Part shown: one piece after another, positions 38,776 to 47,670 of the stretch
Numbering within the stretch: position 1 is the first letter of the stretch
Layout: each line of letters opens with the position of its first letter
Origin: Pomacea canaliculata
Lineage: Eukaryota > Mollusca > Gastropoda > Architaenioglossa > Ampullariidae
Direction of reading: 5' to 3'
DNA: 64,000 nt
Assembly (NCBI RefSeq): GCF_003073045.1
Contig: NC_037593.1
Coordinates: 21,102,964 to 21,166,963 of the forward strand
Translations under genes and position numbers: made by a program
Notes under the pieces: generated by a model
The model's input: the letters and a program-made list of their open reading frames with translations, nothing else
Told to the model about the DNA's origin: nothing
Databases searched by the model: none

Positions 38776-39304
38776 GGCTTATTCCAGCCCAAACTACACC
38801 CCCTCTTTACCCCCTCCCACACTAGCGACGCAATCTGTGACTACGGCGCCGTCCAGTCTGGCTTCCTATTCACTACCTGTGTCCAGCGGGTGACACTACA
38901 GGTACCGCTATTGTCCTGCTTCAGGTGTACCGCGGACTTCTATAATTAACGGGCATAGGCTGACAATGCTCTCCCTTCCCCTGAGAGATCCCTTGTACCG
39001 ACACTACCATCCCGCATTCCAACCTGACCTTGGTCTATGTCCGTCATGATGTAAGCGGTCCGCGGTCACGGCCTACTTATTCCAGGGGAGAGTGGTGAGA
39101 CTTCCTGGCCCTTTGTCCACCCGACGGTCCAGTGCCGCCAAAGGCCGGCTACTCGTCTCGACATACCTCACCGCAACCACTCCCTACAATTACCCATTCC
39201 ACCTTCTGGCAGTCTGCTTACCAGCGCGTCCGTCTATTTCGTGGGGAGAGCAGAAGTGAGACACCAACACTATAGCCCTATACTAGTTATCACATGACAT
39301 ACAT
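38776..39304 (+). repeat. 530-bp direct repeat, right copy (LTR 3' part plus TACAT)
   Basis: This is the second copy of 35014-35543, ending ATCACATGACA then TACAT, and continuing into GCAACATTACAATGAACCC, the original genomic flank. It is therefore the true right junction of the solo LTR, while the left copy abuts the LINE tail. Confidence 0.93.
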
Positions 39305-40127
39305 GCAACATTACAATGAACCCATAGCACTATGAACAAGCTTAAAATAGTGCATGTATATTATTATTGTCGACCTGCAGTCACCACACCAGCAAAGGTG
39401 CTAAGTACCATGAGACAAATGACACTTATAAGAATATCCTCTATAAACATACATATAGACCCATTAAATTGTGTTGATTCATTAAGCTTTAATATGTATT
39501 TTATTGCGGCTAAATATACAGGCAGAAATAAAGTGAACAACATGGATTAAATTCTCGTGTGATTGACTAACACATTGTTGTGATTGCAAGGAATCGGTAA
39601 CTTAACAAGGATGATGATGATGAAAACTAGTTAGAGCATTGTTCCCTAATGACTCACAGCATTTTACAAAACACTAATAAAAATAAGGATGAAATGTATC
39701 AAGTAGGATCTGCTTGTTGTTATGGAGAATAGTAAGTAGCACAGTCACAATAATGGCAGGGTAGGGCAATTACGGCCCACGGACATCTTTGGTCTCGTCC
39801 ATCTGCCAAAATGTGAAGCGCAATCTTTTTTTTTTTTTTTTTTCTCATTCAACCTTAAATTTATTAAGTACAACAGCATTAGAAATCGGTAATCCGTAAC
39901 ATTCTAACATAGACAAGGCTCAAAGATAAAAATGACACTGATGACTTGTTTGATGTCGTTAGAGAGCATTGAGGGCGGCCGTCGTCAAAGGAAAAACTGG
40001 TTTTAAAGTTTCATTGTAAGCGAATTTGAACAGCATCGCTTAACACAATAAATTCGGTGAGGGAACACCATTATGCAATCATTTGTTGTCCATTGCATTG
40101 TCACTAAGTTTGTTGTGTAGTCAGAGA

Positions 40128-40266
40128 TGCCCGGTGATGTGACAGTTGGTGCTTGTCACCAATACAGTGAAGGTGAGCTGCCTTGGGCTCTCATCTTGGG
40201 CTGTTCTTTCTCTGCATGTGGCATCTGTTTACAGGGCCGGCTGCCTTGGTGTGATATAGCCTTAGG
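40128..40266 (+). repeat. tRNA-derived SINE, copy 2 (inside block B)
   Basis: The copy shares TGTCACCAATACAGTGAAGG, GCTGTTCTTTCTCTGCATGT and GTTTACAGGGC with copy 1 at 3240-3413. It is part of sequence present in block B but absent at the equivalent point of block A near 29010, so it arrived after the duplication or was lost from A. Confidence 0.65.
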
Positions 40267-40457
40267 GGAATGGTGGTAAGAGATGATTGAAGTGTAAGGG
40301 TTAATCACCAGGAAAAGGAGAGAATAGACGAGTACGAAGAAAGCAGTGTGGTTATGGATAAGGAAACAGTAGTAACATGCCGTTTATAGGTTGGTGACAT
40401 GTGACACAGGTACTGCTTGCTGCAACTCCAAGACACCAGTAGGTGCGATGTGGTCAG

Positions 40458-40463
40458 TTTATT
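40458..40463 (-). terminator. Poly-A signal AATAAA overlapping the stop codon of the type-1 GPCR
   Basis: On the minus strand the coding end reads CGACAATAAACTG: the TAA stop is embedded in AATAAA. The same arrangement is kept in copy A at 29204-29209. If used, the 3'UTR would be only about 10-30 nt; a downstream signal may be used instead. Confidence 0.35.
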
Positions 40464-41808
40464 GTCGTTTCTGCCAGCACGAACAAAGGTGGCGGCACTC
40501 TTCTCGGAACTTGGCGCTGCAGCAGGCGTACACCAAGGCATTCACCGAAGAGCTGATGAAGAAGGACTGGACAGCAATGGCGTGGAGATTCAAGAGCCAG
40601 AGCGGCAGGGTGTGGATGTCGATGCCGATGACCACACGCACGCTGACCGTGGCCCAGTAGGGCATAAAGCTGACGATGAAAATGGCGGTGAGCAGAAACA
40701 TGATGAGGGTGGTGCGAGACGACATCTGCTTGGCCTTGTCTCCGTGTTGTCCGTGCTGCCCACCTCCGTCTGTCTTCTTCTTCTTTAGTTTTTTCAAAGC
40801 AAACAGCTGTAACCTGGGGGTCATAGACTTGTTGGGTGATTCAAGATGCCCCGGCTTCGGTGGGCTGTTGTCTTGCTGGTGATAGCTTTGCAGGAGTAAG
40901 TCGCTCTGCTCCGACGTGGCCACGTGAGCGGAAACCGATAGATTTGACCCACCGCATGGAGGGCAAGAGGTCGAGTGTAACCGTTGGTCTTGTATGTGCG
41001 AGGACTCTTTCTCATCGCTAACAGAGGCTCCCACTTTGTGAAAACCTGACAGAGTTGTAGCAACGGTGTACGTGTTGCCAGACGATGCGGAGTGGCATGC
41101 ACTGGCCTGGTCGACTGCCGCCATGCGTTTCCTGTGTTGTCTGACGTGGCAGGCGATTCGTGTATACGACACGCACATAATCGCCAAGGAGGTGAACATG
41201 CCCACGCCGGTCAGCGACTGGTACAGCACGTGAAACAGCGATCCCTCGTAGCGGTCGTCCAAGGAACACATGATCCCCGTCATGTTGTAGGCGTGGATGG
41301 TGAAGGTGGCGTTACCAGTCATCACTCCGTACGGGATGCTGACGACGCCGGCGACGATGGCGCAGATGACAACGGCGCGTAGGGCGTCAGTAGGGGTTTG
41401 CTGCTTCTTGAGGCTTTGGCAGACTCGCCGGTGACGATCCAGAGCCACAGCGACGAGTATGAGGGCGGAAGCGATGATTTGCGCGCTGGTGACGAAGCGG
41501 ATGAGGCTGCACTGCCAGGCGTGCACAAAGGTGTAGTGAAAACTCATCTCCACCAGGGACGTTGGGTAGGAGATAAGGTTGGTGGATAGGTCCACAGCGC
41601 TGATGGCCAAGATGTACGTTCTCGTGGAGCTGGGGCTAAACTTCCGGTAAACGAGAAATGCCAAGGTGTTGCCGATTAGTCCCATCACAAGCAAGGCGCA
41701 GACGAACATGATGCTAGGGAGTTGATCGTACACAAACTTTGTGTCGAGTTCACGGAGAATGTCAAAGTCAGATGAGTCTCTGAAATCATTGCCATCTGTA
41801 GTTGTCAT
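40459..41808 (-). CDS. Type-1 class A GPCR, copy B, intact (449 aa)
   Basis: This is the only uninterrupted receptor of the four. The start is the ATG at 41808 (MTTTDGNDF), matching copy A; upstream in-frame codons lack an ATG. TM1 contains MGLIGNTLAFLVY, TM2 follows FSPSSTRTYILAISAVDLS, and TM3 ends in the DRY-type DRHRRVC. There are Asn glycosylation sites in extracellular loop 2 (GNATF, YNMTG), a third intracellular loop of about 150 residues with Ser-rich and basic parts, TM6 FIVSFMPYWA and TM7 ISSSVNALVYACCS (NPxxY variant NALVY). The C-terminus is short with Cys residues that could be palmitoylated. It is intronless. Overall shape is that of a peptide-type receptor; the ligand is unknown. 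Confidence 0.9.
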   Translation of the reverse strand: MTTTDGNDFRDSSDFDILRELDTKFVYDQLPSIMFVCALLVMGLIGNTLAFLVYRKFSPSSTRTYILAISAVDLSTNLISYPTSLVEMSFHYTFVHAWQCSLIRFVTSAQIIASALILVAVALDRHRRVCQSLKKQQTPTDALRAVVICAIVAGVVSIPYGVMTGNATFTIHAYNMTGIMCSLDDRYEGSLFHVLYQSLTGVGMFTSLAIMCVSYTRIACHVRQHRKRMAAVDQASACHSASSGNTYTVATTLSGFHKVGASVSDEKESSHIQDQRLHSTSCPPCGGSNLSVSAHVATSEQSDLLLQSYHQQDNSPPKPGHLESPNKSMTPRLQLFALKKLKKKKTDGGGQHGQHGDKAKQMSSRTTLIMFLLTAIFIVSFMPYWATVSVRVVIGIDIHTLPLWLLNLHAIAVQSFFISSSVNALVYACCSAKFREECRHLCSCWQKRQ

Positions 41809-42352
41809 GGTGATCTGCTTACAGTCAAGCACAGTTAATTCCTTTCCTTTAGTCTAGCTCCACAATCTGGCAAAAGGCGAAAATCTCGAGATAACGAAAA
41901 CTATACAAATTAAGTGAAGGTAGAGTATAAATCTTGTCCAGCAGAAATTTATAAGCCTGGATGGCGCTCGCTTGAGTCACCCTGAAGAGACGATTTGTGT
42001 AGAGGGAGGTGAGTATGGAAAGCAACACAAACTGAAGGCCGAAGGTAAGCCACCAGCAGCATCTACAGCGCGAGGCTTGTGGTCTGTGCAAGGCGACTGC
42101 GCCTCGAGTGTTTATTCCTTTGCCTTGTCTTGTTTATTCCTACTCTGTAGGCCACACAAGTGCTTGCTGCTTAATGCACCGGAAATGAGTCCTAGATTGT
42201 CTACACTGGTCAAATGGTTTCCAGGACGCACGCATACACAAACACGCGCAAGCACGCACAGCCATACATCACACACATGTACACGGTGCTTCGTACTAGT
42301 GAACGACAGATGAACGATTGGAAGCATAGTAGCAACAGGATACCCGACAGTT

Positions 42353-44034
42353 TCAGCGTCTGCGGATACACGTTCCCAGAAGATGCTGGCACCCACGTCG
42401 GAACTGCGCGCTGAAGATACCGTAGACGATGGCGTTGGTGGCGGAGCTGATGAAGAAAGAGTGCAGCCCCAACAGGTAGACATTGAACACCCACACCGCC
42501 ATACCATGCTCGGAGAAGCGCAGTGCACCCCGCAGGAAGACGGTGGCCCAGTAGGGCAAGAAACTGATCACGTAGACTAATGTCAGCATGAACATGATCA
42601 ACGTGGTACGTGACGCGACTTCTCTCACGTTACCACCTTTCTGAGACGTTATCTTCACGTTCGCATTTTTTCTCGACAAGGCACGTGCTGCAGCCACATG
42701 GACATCAGAACTACGTCGTCGGCCTCTGACGGGTGTTTTCACATCGACTTCTTGCCGATCGGACGACGAAGGAGAATCTAGAGAGAAGTCTCTCTTGCCT
42801 GTATCTGATTTTAGAAGCGTATCGTAGTTGTGGACATGGATGTTTGTAACGGCCTCTGAGCAGTCAGAAGAAGGGATGTGTAGAATGACTTCATCTTTGT
42901 CATTATGTCCTGCGGATGTGCAGGTCAAGGACGCTGCTGCTGCAGGGTCATGGGTAGTCGTGCACACAACACCAGAGGCATCCCAGTTGTCTGTTGCCTG
43001 GTCCTTATCACCGCCAATAGCGACTGGTCTGGAGTCTGCGGAAGCAGGCTGACTTGTAATTTCCGAACAGACGGCATGTCTTGCACCTGCAGCAGCAGCC
43101 TTGGCCCCTTGGGTCTCAGCAGGTCGGTTCGAGGTCGTGGTGGTGATAAAGGATGTCACGTCCGTGGTGGGCGACGATTGTGTTTGAGGTGTGGGCGACG
43201 ATTGTGCTTGAGGTGTGGGCGACGATTGTGTTTGAGGGTGGACGACGTATCCCCCGAGGGACTGAGGCTACGACCATGAGGTGTCGCCGCCTGGTTGAGG
43301 CCCACCACATGCTTTCTATGTCTCCAAACGTGGCAGCCAATCTGCGCGTAGGACACGGCGATCATGGTGACGCATGTAGTAAAACCAAGGCCAGTTATCG
43401 CATTGTAGCTGAGCAGGAGCACAGAACTTGTATGTTGGTCGTCCACAGAGCACATGAATCCTGTGAGGTTACCTGTCCCTGTGGGGATGGTTTGGCGACC
43501 CGTGACGGCGCCGTACGGCAGGCTAAGAAGCGTTCCAACGACGACGCAGATGAGAGAAGCACGCAGGGCATCTCCTGCTTCTTGCTGCTTTTTACGACTC
43601 TGACACACACGGCGGTGGCGGTCCAGTGCCACCGCCACCAGCAAGAAGGCGGAGGAGTACACTTGCGAGCTCTTGACGAAACGGAAGACACGGCACAGCC
43701 AGGGGTTGTCGAAGGTGTAGCGAAAGCACAGCTCTGCTATGGATGTCGGGTTAGAGATGACGTTGTTGCTCAAGTCCAGCAGACTGATAGTCAGGATGTA
43801 TGTCCTTGTGGAGCTCGGCTTGAACCTCCGGTAGACCACGAAGGATAGAATGTTGCCGACGAGTCCTAGGAGAAGCAGCACGGCGAGGTAGAGGATAACG
43901 GGGAGGACAGAGAGGGCGAACCTCGTGTTCAAATCCTCGAGCAGGTCATCCACAGAGTTGTCCTCAGCCGTGACGTCAACAACCGGGCGGCTGCTGCTCT
44001 CCTCTGGGTGTACGGCATTACGGATGCTGTCCAT
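42353..44034 (-). pseudogene. Type-2 class A GPCR, copy B, frameshifted in intracellular loop 3
   Basis: ATG at 44034 opens the same receptor as copy A and reads through TM1-TM5 (extracellular loop 2 is intact here: NLTGFMCSVDD). In the third intracellular loop the plus-strand run GAGGGGTGG of copy A is GAGGGTGG at about 43235. This one-base loss shifts the frame, which runs through three 24-bp repeats to a stop near 43156. The correct frame resumes and encodes the rest of the loop, TM6 and TM7 to 42353. The copy-A lesion is absent here, so the two type-2 copies are broken independently. Confidence 0.87.
43169..43238 (-). repeat. 24-bp triplicated repeat in the type-2 GPCR third loop (copy B only)
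   Basis: Plus-strand units GGGCGACGATTGTGTTTGAGG + TGT occur three times in a row (43169-43192, 43193-43216, 43217-43238). Copy A has one. In the receptor's proper frame each unit adds eight residues rich in Pro, Gln, Ser and Thr; 24 bp is a multiple of three, so the expansion is frame-neutral. Confidence 0.88.
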
Positions 44035-44260
44035 GTCTCAGGCGTCGGGTGGGGCAGCGCCCGTTTGATGTGTTAGTAATGCTTGGATGAGGACTCTGTC
44101 CATACACACATGCACCCGCGAATGAGCCGATAAGACACCAAAGCCGGAGACTCTCTTACATGAAGGTACAACACCAGTCGCAGAATCCTACAGTGCTGCT
44201 TCTGTTGTGGCGACTCTCCATCTATCAAGTAGCTCCGATAGCAGGTTTCCTATTGTGTAG

Positions 44261-44273
44261 GTATTATATACTG
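44261..44273 (-). promoter_or_regulatory. TATA box of type-2 GPCR, copy B
   Basis: On the minus strand CAGTATATAATAC, in the same position relative to the ATG as in copy A. Confidence 0.5.
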
Positions 44274-44650
44274 CAGGTGACTGGGTCAAATGCGGAAACT
44301 ATCATGAGATGCTCCCCATTGGTGCAGCAATTTTGAATGCGTGGTGACATAAGGAAGAATATAAAATCAATCAATGCACATCCGGTGTAAACCGAAGCAT
44401 GGACTCTGAGATTATTTGTTGCCAAACCCAACACAAAAACAGTAACAACCTGTAACTCCTCGTAACTTTCAGTTACTAGAATCCGCAGAGATTAGTGAGA
44501 ACTTTCTGAGCTCAAAGCCTTGAATATATTTTTGCTTCCCGGATCTCGCTTAAGAGATTTTTTTTTTAAGTTTCCTTTCTTCTTAGTTTTATGAGCTGTG
44601 TCAGTTGGGAAAGTCCCGAAGAGAGACACATTAACATGTCAATGGATACT

Positions 44651-44710
44651 TCCTTCTTTTTTTCCTTCTTTTCTTCCTTCTTTTCTTCCTTCTTTTCTTC
44701 CTTCTTTCTT
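44651..44710. repeat. TTCCTTCTTT decamer repeat
   Basis: About six units of TTCCTTCTTTT; block A has two to three at about 33361-33389. Confidence 0.8.
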
Positions 44711-45059
44711 TTAGCGAAGGTGCAGAATACAATATTCCACCCATGGTTCTCGGGGTAGAATTACACATACTGAATATCCTCGCTGCATAAAACTGCTTCA
44801 GAAGTTTGGCTTTATTTTCAGTCGATCACATTTGTGTTCTCATCAACATGGGGCAGCTCAACAACTCGAGGACTATGCAACACCGTCACGTGATTGTTTG
44901 CACAGACTCTGGCAAAGCCTCCCTTCCGGTCCTTGCCGCCGGTAAGTACTGCACATCACGTTTCTCAGAACGTGACACAAAGCCTGTGAAGCTCGTGAAG
45001 CTTTATGTGATGTCGTCGGATAGTTCACACGCATTGTCAACACTGGATGTGATTGTATG

Positions 45060-45299
45060 TGTAGCCAACAGTCCAACACTCAAACCAAAAAGGCAGGAAC
45101 CGTCAGGTGCAACCATTTAATGCACGGGGCTAGAAACAATAGCCACGGCTGTCCTCCTTCCCCGATCTGCTGTCGTCTGCCCTCTTCCTTTTTCTTTTAC
45201 GTCATCTTTGTCGTCACCTTTTTGTCGTCACCTTATTTTGACGTCACACCTTACGTCATTTGCTCAATGAACTTCCCAAATGACATCCGGCCCTCTACA
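45060..45299. mobile_element. 240-bp solo LTR or TRIM-type element with TATG target duplication
   Basis: The ends are TGTAGCCAACAG and CCCTCTACA, so TGTAG and CTACA form the usual short inverted LTR termini. TATG flanks both sides (45056-45059 and 45300-45303). Block A has the empty site GATTGTATGTAATGTCAAG at about 33721-33739. No coding sequence. Confidence 0.82.
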
Positions 45300-45499
45300 T
45301 ATGTAATGTCAAGTCAATATCCAAAAAGTCAAAAATAAATTTGTGAAAAAATTGTAACTAAGCATTCTGTCTCGTGCAAGTACTTGCTCACTCCCAGTAC
45401 ATGTAACATTACAATAAACCCAGAACAGTATGAACAAGTTTTAATTAGTATGTTTTCTTACTGTCGACCTGCAGTCACCTCGCTAGCAAAGGCGCTAAG

Positions 45500-46163
45500 A
45501 ACAGTGCTCCGCCTCTTCTACCAACCACGAGAGACGGAGAGGAACAGAGAGATTTGAGAGTGAGAATCAGTGCTAGTGCGACGGGCACAGGTACGGTAAC
45601 TAGAAGTGCTGTGGAAACATGAGTTCTACGTCATCGACCGAGTAACTGCCAGGTGGATTGCAAGATACCTCAACCCGGGACGGGTTTCCGCGCTTCACAA
45701 ATCAGTTTAATCACCAACTTATATTACTGGAATGCTGGCAGACGATTTTTTTCCAGTTAACTACTAAAACGAGGCAGTTTTGTACAAAGCTTCCGGTTTA
45801 GTCACATTCATTGTTTAGGCTCGCCGAAACTAACAGTGGAGAACGTCACAAGTGGCTAAGCGTTGGTCTCGGCAGACAGACAGCAGTCCATCTACACACG
45901 TTCGTGGTTTGATGGCGGCAGCCATGTATAATTATGACTAAGAATAATTTTTTATGAAGTAGATTTCCGTTGTAGTCATACGGCTGCTGTCTCCTACTAT
46001 TAAAGCAAGATATCAGATTTGTATCTCCAACAAGTGAAGAACATTTCGTAAAGGTGAACGGAAGTAAAGGGACTCATAAGGTAAAATAAAACTGTTAATA
46101 ATTTTATAAATAGTTTAATAATTTTGAATCGCACTCATTTTTGTGTCTGTTTATATGCAAACA
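45500..46163. other. Intergenic, right flank of the duplication
   Basis: No gene or named repeat recognised. Confidence 0.5.
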
Positions 46164-46487
46164 GATGTCCCAGCCGTCGGGTGGGGCTGCGCTCGTTTGA
46201 TGTGTTAGTAATGCTTGGATGAGGACTCAGTCCATACACACACCCGCGGAATGAGCCGATGGAGGGACACCAAAGTGAGAATCCTACAGTGCTGCTTGTG
46301 TTGTGACGACACTTCCTCTATCATGTAGCTCCGATAGAAGGTTTCCGATTGTGTAGGTATTATATACTGGTGACTGTCTCACTTGCGGACACTGTCATCA
46401 GACGCTCCTCATTGGTGCAGCAAGGTTGAGTGCGTGGTGACATAAGGAAGAATATAGGAAGCTAGTAATGCACATCCGCTTCAAACA
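46164..46487 (-). repeat. Orphan third copy of the type-2 GPCR upstream region
   Basis: The segment parallels 32735-33108 and 44032-44395 (GTCGGGTGGGG, GATGTGTTAGTAATGCTTGG, the TATA-bearing GTAGGTATTATATACTGG, CATTGGTGCAGCAAGGTT, AATGCACATCCGCTT). It begins at the position of the receptor ATG and contains no coding part. It is bounded by the 10-bp direct repeat AAACAGATGT at 46159-46168 and 46483-46492. Confidence 0.85.
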
Positions 46488-47670
46488 GATGTTGTGTTTA
46501 ATAAGATAAATTACTCTGTACTTTTTTGTTTGTTATAACGAAATCTCACTCTGCATCACTTGGCGAGCTGATTGGGGTGGGTCAATCGACTGTTTAGTCG
46601 TATTTAACAGGGGTCACCCATGCTTTATATCAACGAGCGCTCAATGAAATCTCAATCCCCATCAATGTCGTTCCGAGGAAACTAAGAGACAGATATTCCG
46701 GCCTGTACATTTTCCAGTGTTATTTCATGTACCGACGGCACATTGATTCGAATTCAAGCTTCAGTTGAGAAGGTACATCTGTATACCGCAATGTCTTCAT
46801 GTCACTAAGTATGTGGCTGTGTATATAGTTTATTCCCTCCTCCAATGTTTTCCACACCCACCACCCATCCCACTTTGTGTGTGTGTGTAAATTGTATTTA
46901 CATCGTCAGAAAATTATGGTTTGAATTGCTACATGGTAGCATATTGAATTTTATATTTTATAGTTGCTGGATCAGTTTTTAACAAATGCAAATACATTTC
47001 CACCAAGCACTCTATGATTTCCATTATGTTGGTGGTGGGGTAAGAGGGGCTATGCTGCGCATCACACAATGAGATGTGTAGAATCGTGTGTTAACTTTGG
47101 TGTGTTCACACCACTCTGGATTCACCCAGTGAAAGCGTGCACGGTCGTCACTGCACGTGCGATGGTGACGGCCGTGCCAGACAGCGACAACGGCAATGAT
47201 TGATTCTGAGTGACTCAACCTCAGGCTCAGACTGTGATTCATCAGATAATGACTCGCATGTAGAAGCGCAGGAGCAATTAAAGACCTGCTGTCAGGAGGA
47301 CAACAGAGAGGGTTGGGGGTGCTGCTGGTAATCCAGCAACTGAATTCTGACAGTTAATTTTAAGTAGTTAGTAGATGTATGCATCGCACATTTTGCTGTT
47401 ATAAATATCTGACAATATTATGTTTAAATTTATTTTTCGTCCCCTACCCTCAAAAAAAAAAAAAAAAAACTACTCCTCGCTCTTTGAAAATCTGGCCAAC
47501 ATGACAAAGAAAGGCGGGTAGCGTGCATCGAGTTTGTGACCCTTTGACCTCCGCTGCACGCACAAAAGCATGACGTCACCGTGCAGCAGTAGTTCCAGAC
47601 ACGCTCGTGTGTAATCTCTCTCATCTCTGCCCTCAGCCGCACTTCACTATGGATATTTTATCTTTTTGTA
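46488..47670. other. Intergenic
   Basis: No gene recognised. A (GT)n tract lies near 46876-46886 and an A-run at 47452-47469. Confidence 0.5.

Larger units (their letters stand above)
28398..39403. repeat. Segmental duplication block A (type-1 and type-2 GPCR module, interrupted by nested insertions)
   Basis: From TACCATGAGACAAATGACAC near 28400 the sequence is closely paralleled by block B (39404-45499) in the same order and orientation: 3' flank, type-1 GPCR, spacer, type-2 GPCR, upstream region with TATA box, and a tail with GTCGACCTGCAGTCACC. Removing the 5.2-kb nested insertion (34060-39304) leaves about 5.76 kb in A. The tail of A (39305-39403) runs directly into the start of B, so the copies are head-to-tail. 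Confidence 0.9.
39404..45499. repeat. Segmental duplication block B
   Basis: This is the second, nearly uninterrupted copy of the two-GPCR module. Differences from A are a roughly 270-bp insertion (39995-40266, including a SINE), a 240-bp solo LTR (45060-45299), expansion of a TTCCTTCTTT repeat (44651-44710), and scattered substitutions and small indels. The tail GTCGACCTGCAGTCACCTCG ends in GGCGCTAAG. Confidence 0.9.

Noticed and set aside
34060-39304. A complete LTR retrotransposon with the two 530-bp repeats as its LTRs.
   Set aside because: The repeats start GGCTT and include the TACAT target duplication at their right ends; the interior is a non-LTR element in minus orientation with a tetranucleotide tail. 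The LTR proper starts at 34060.
43153-43848. A 231-codon plus-strand frame opposite the type-2 receptor copy B.
   Set aside because: It is antisense to conserved transmembrane segments and its counterpart in block A is broken differently.
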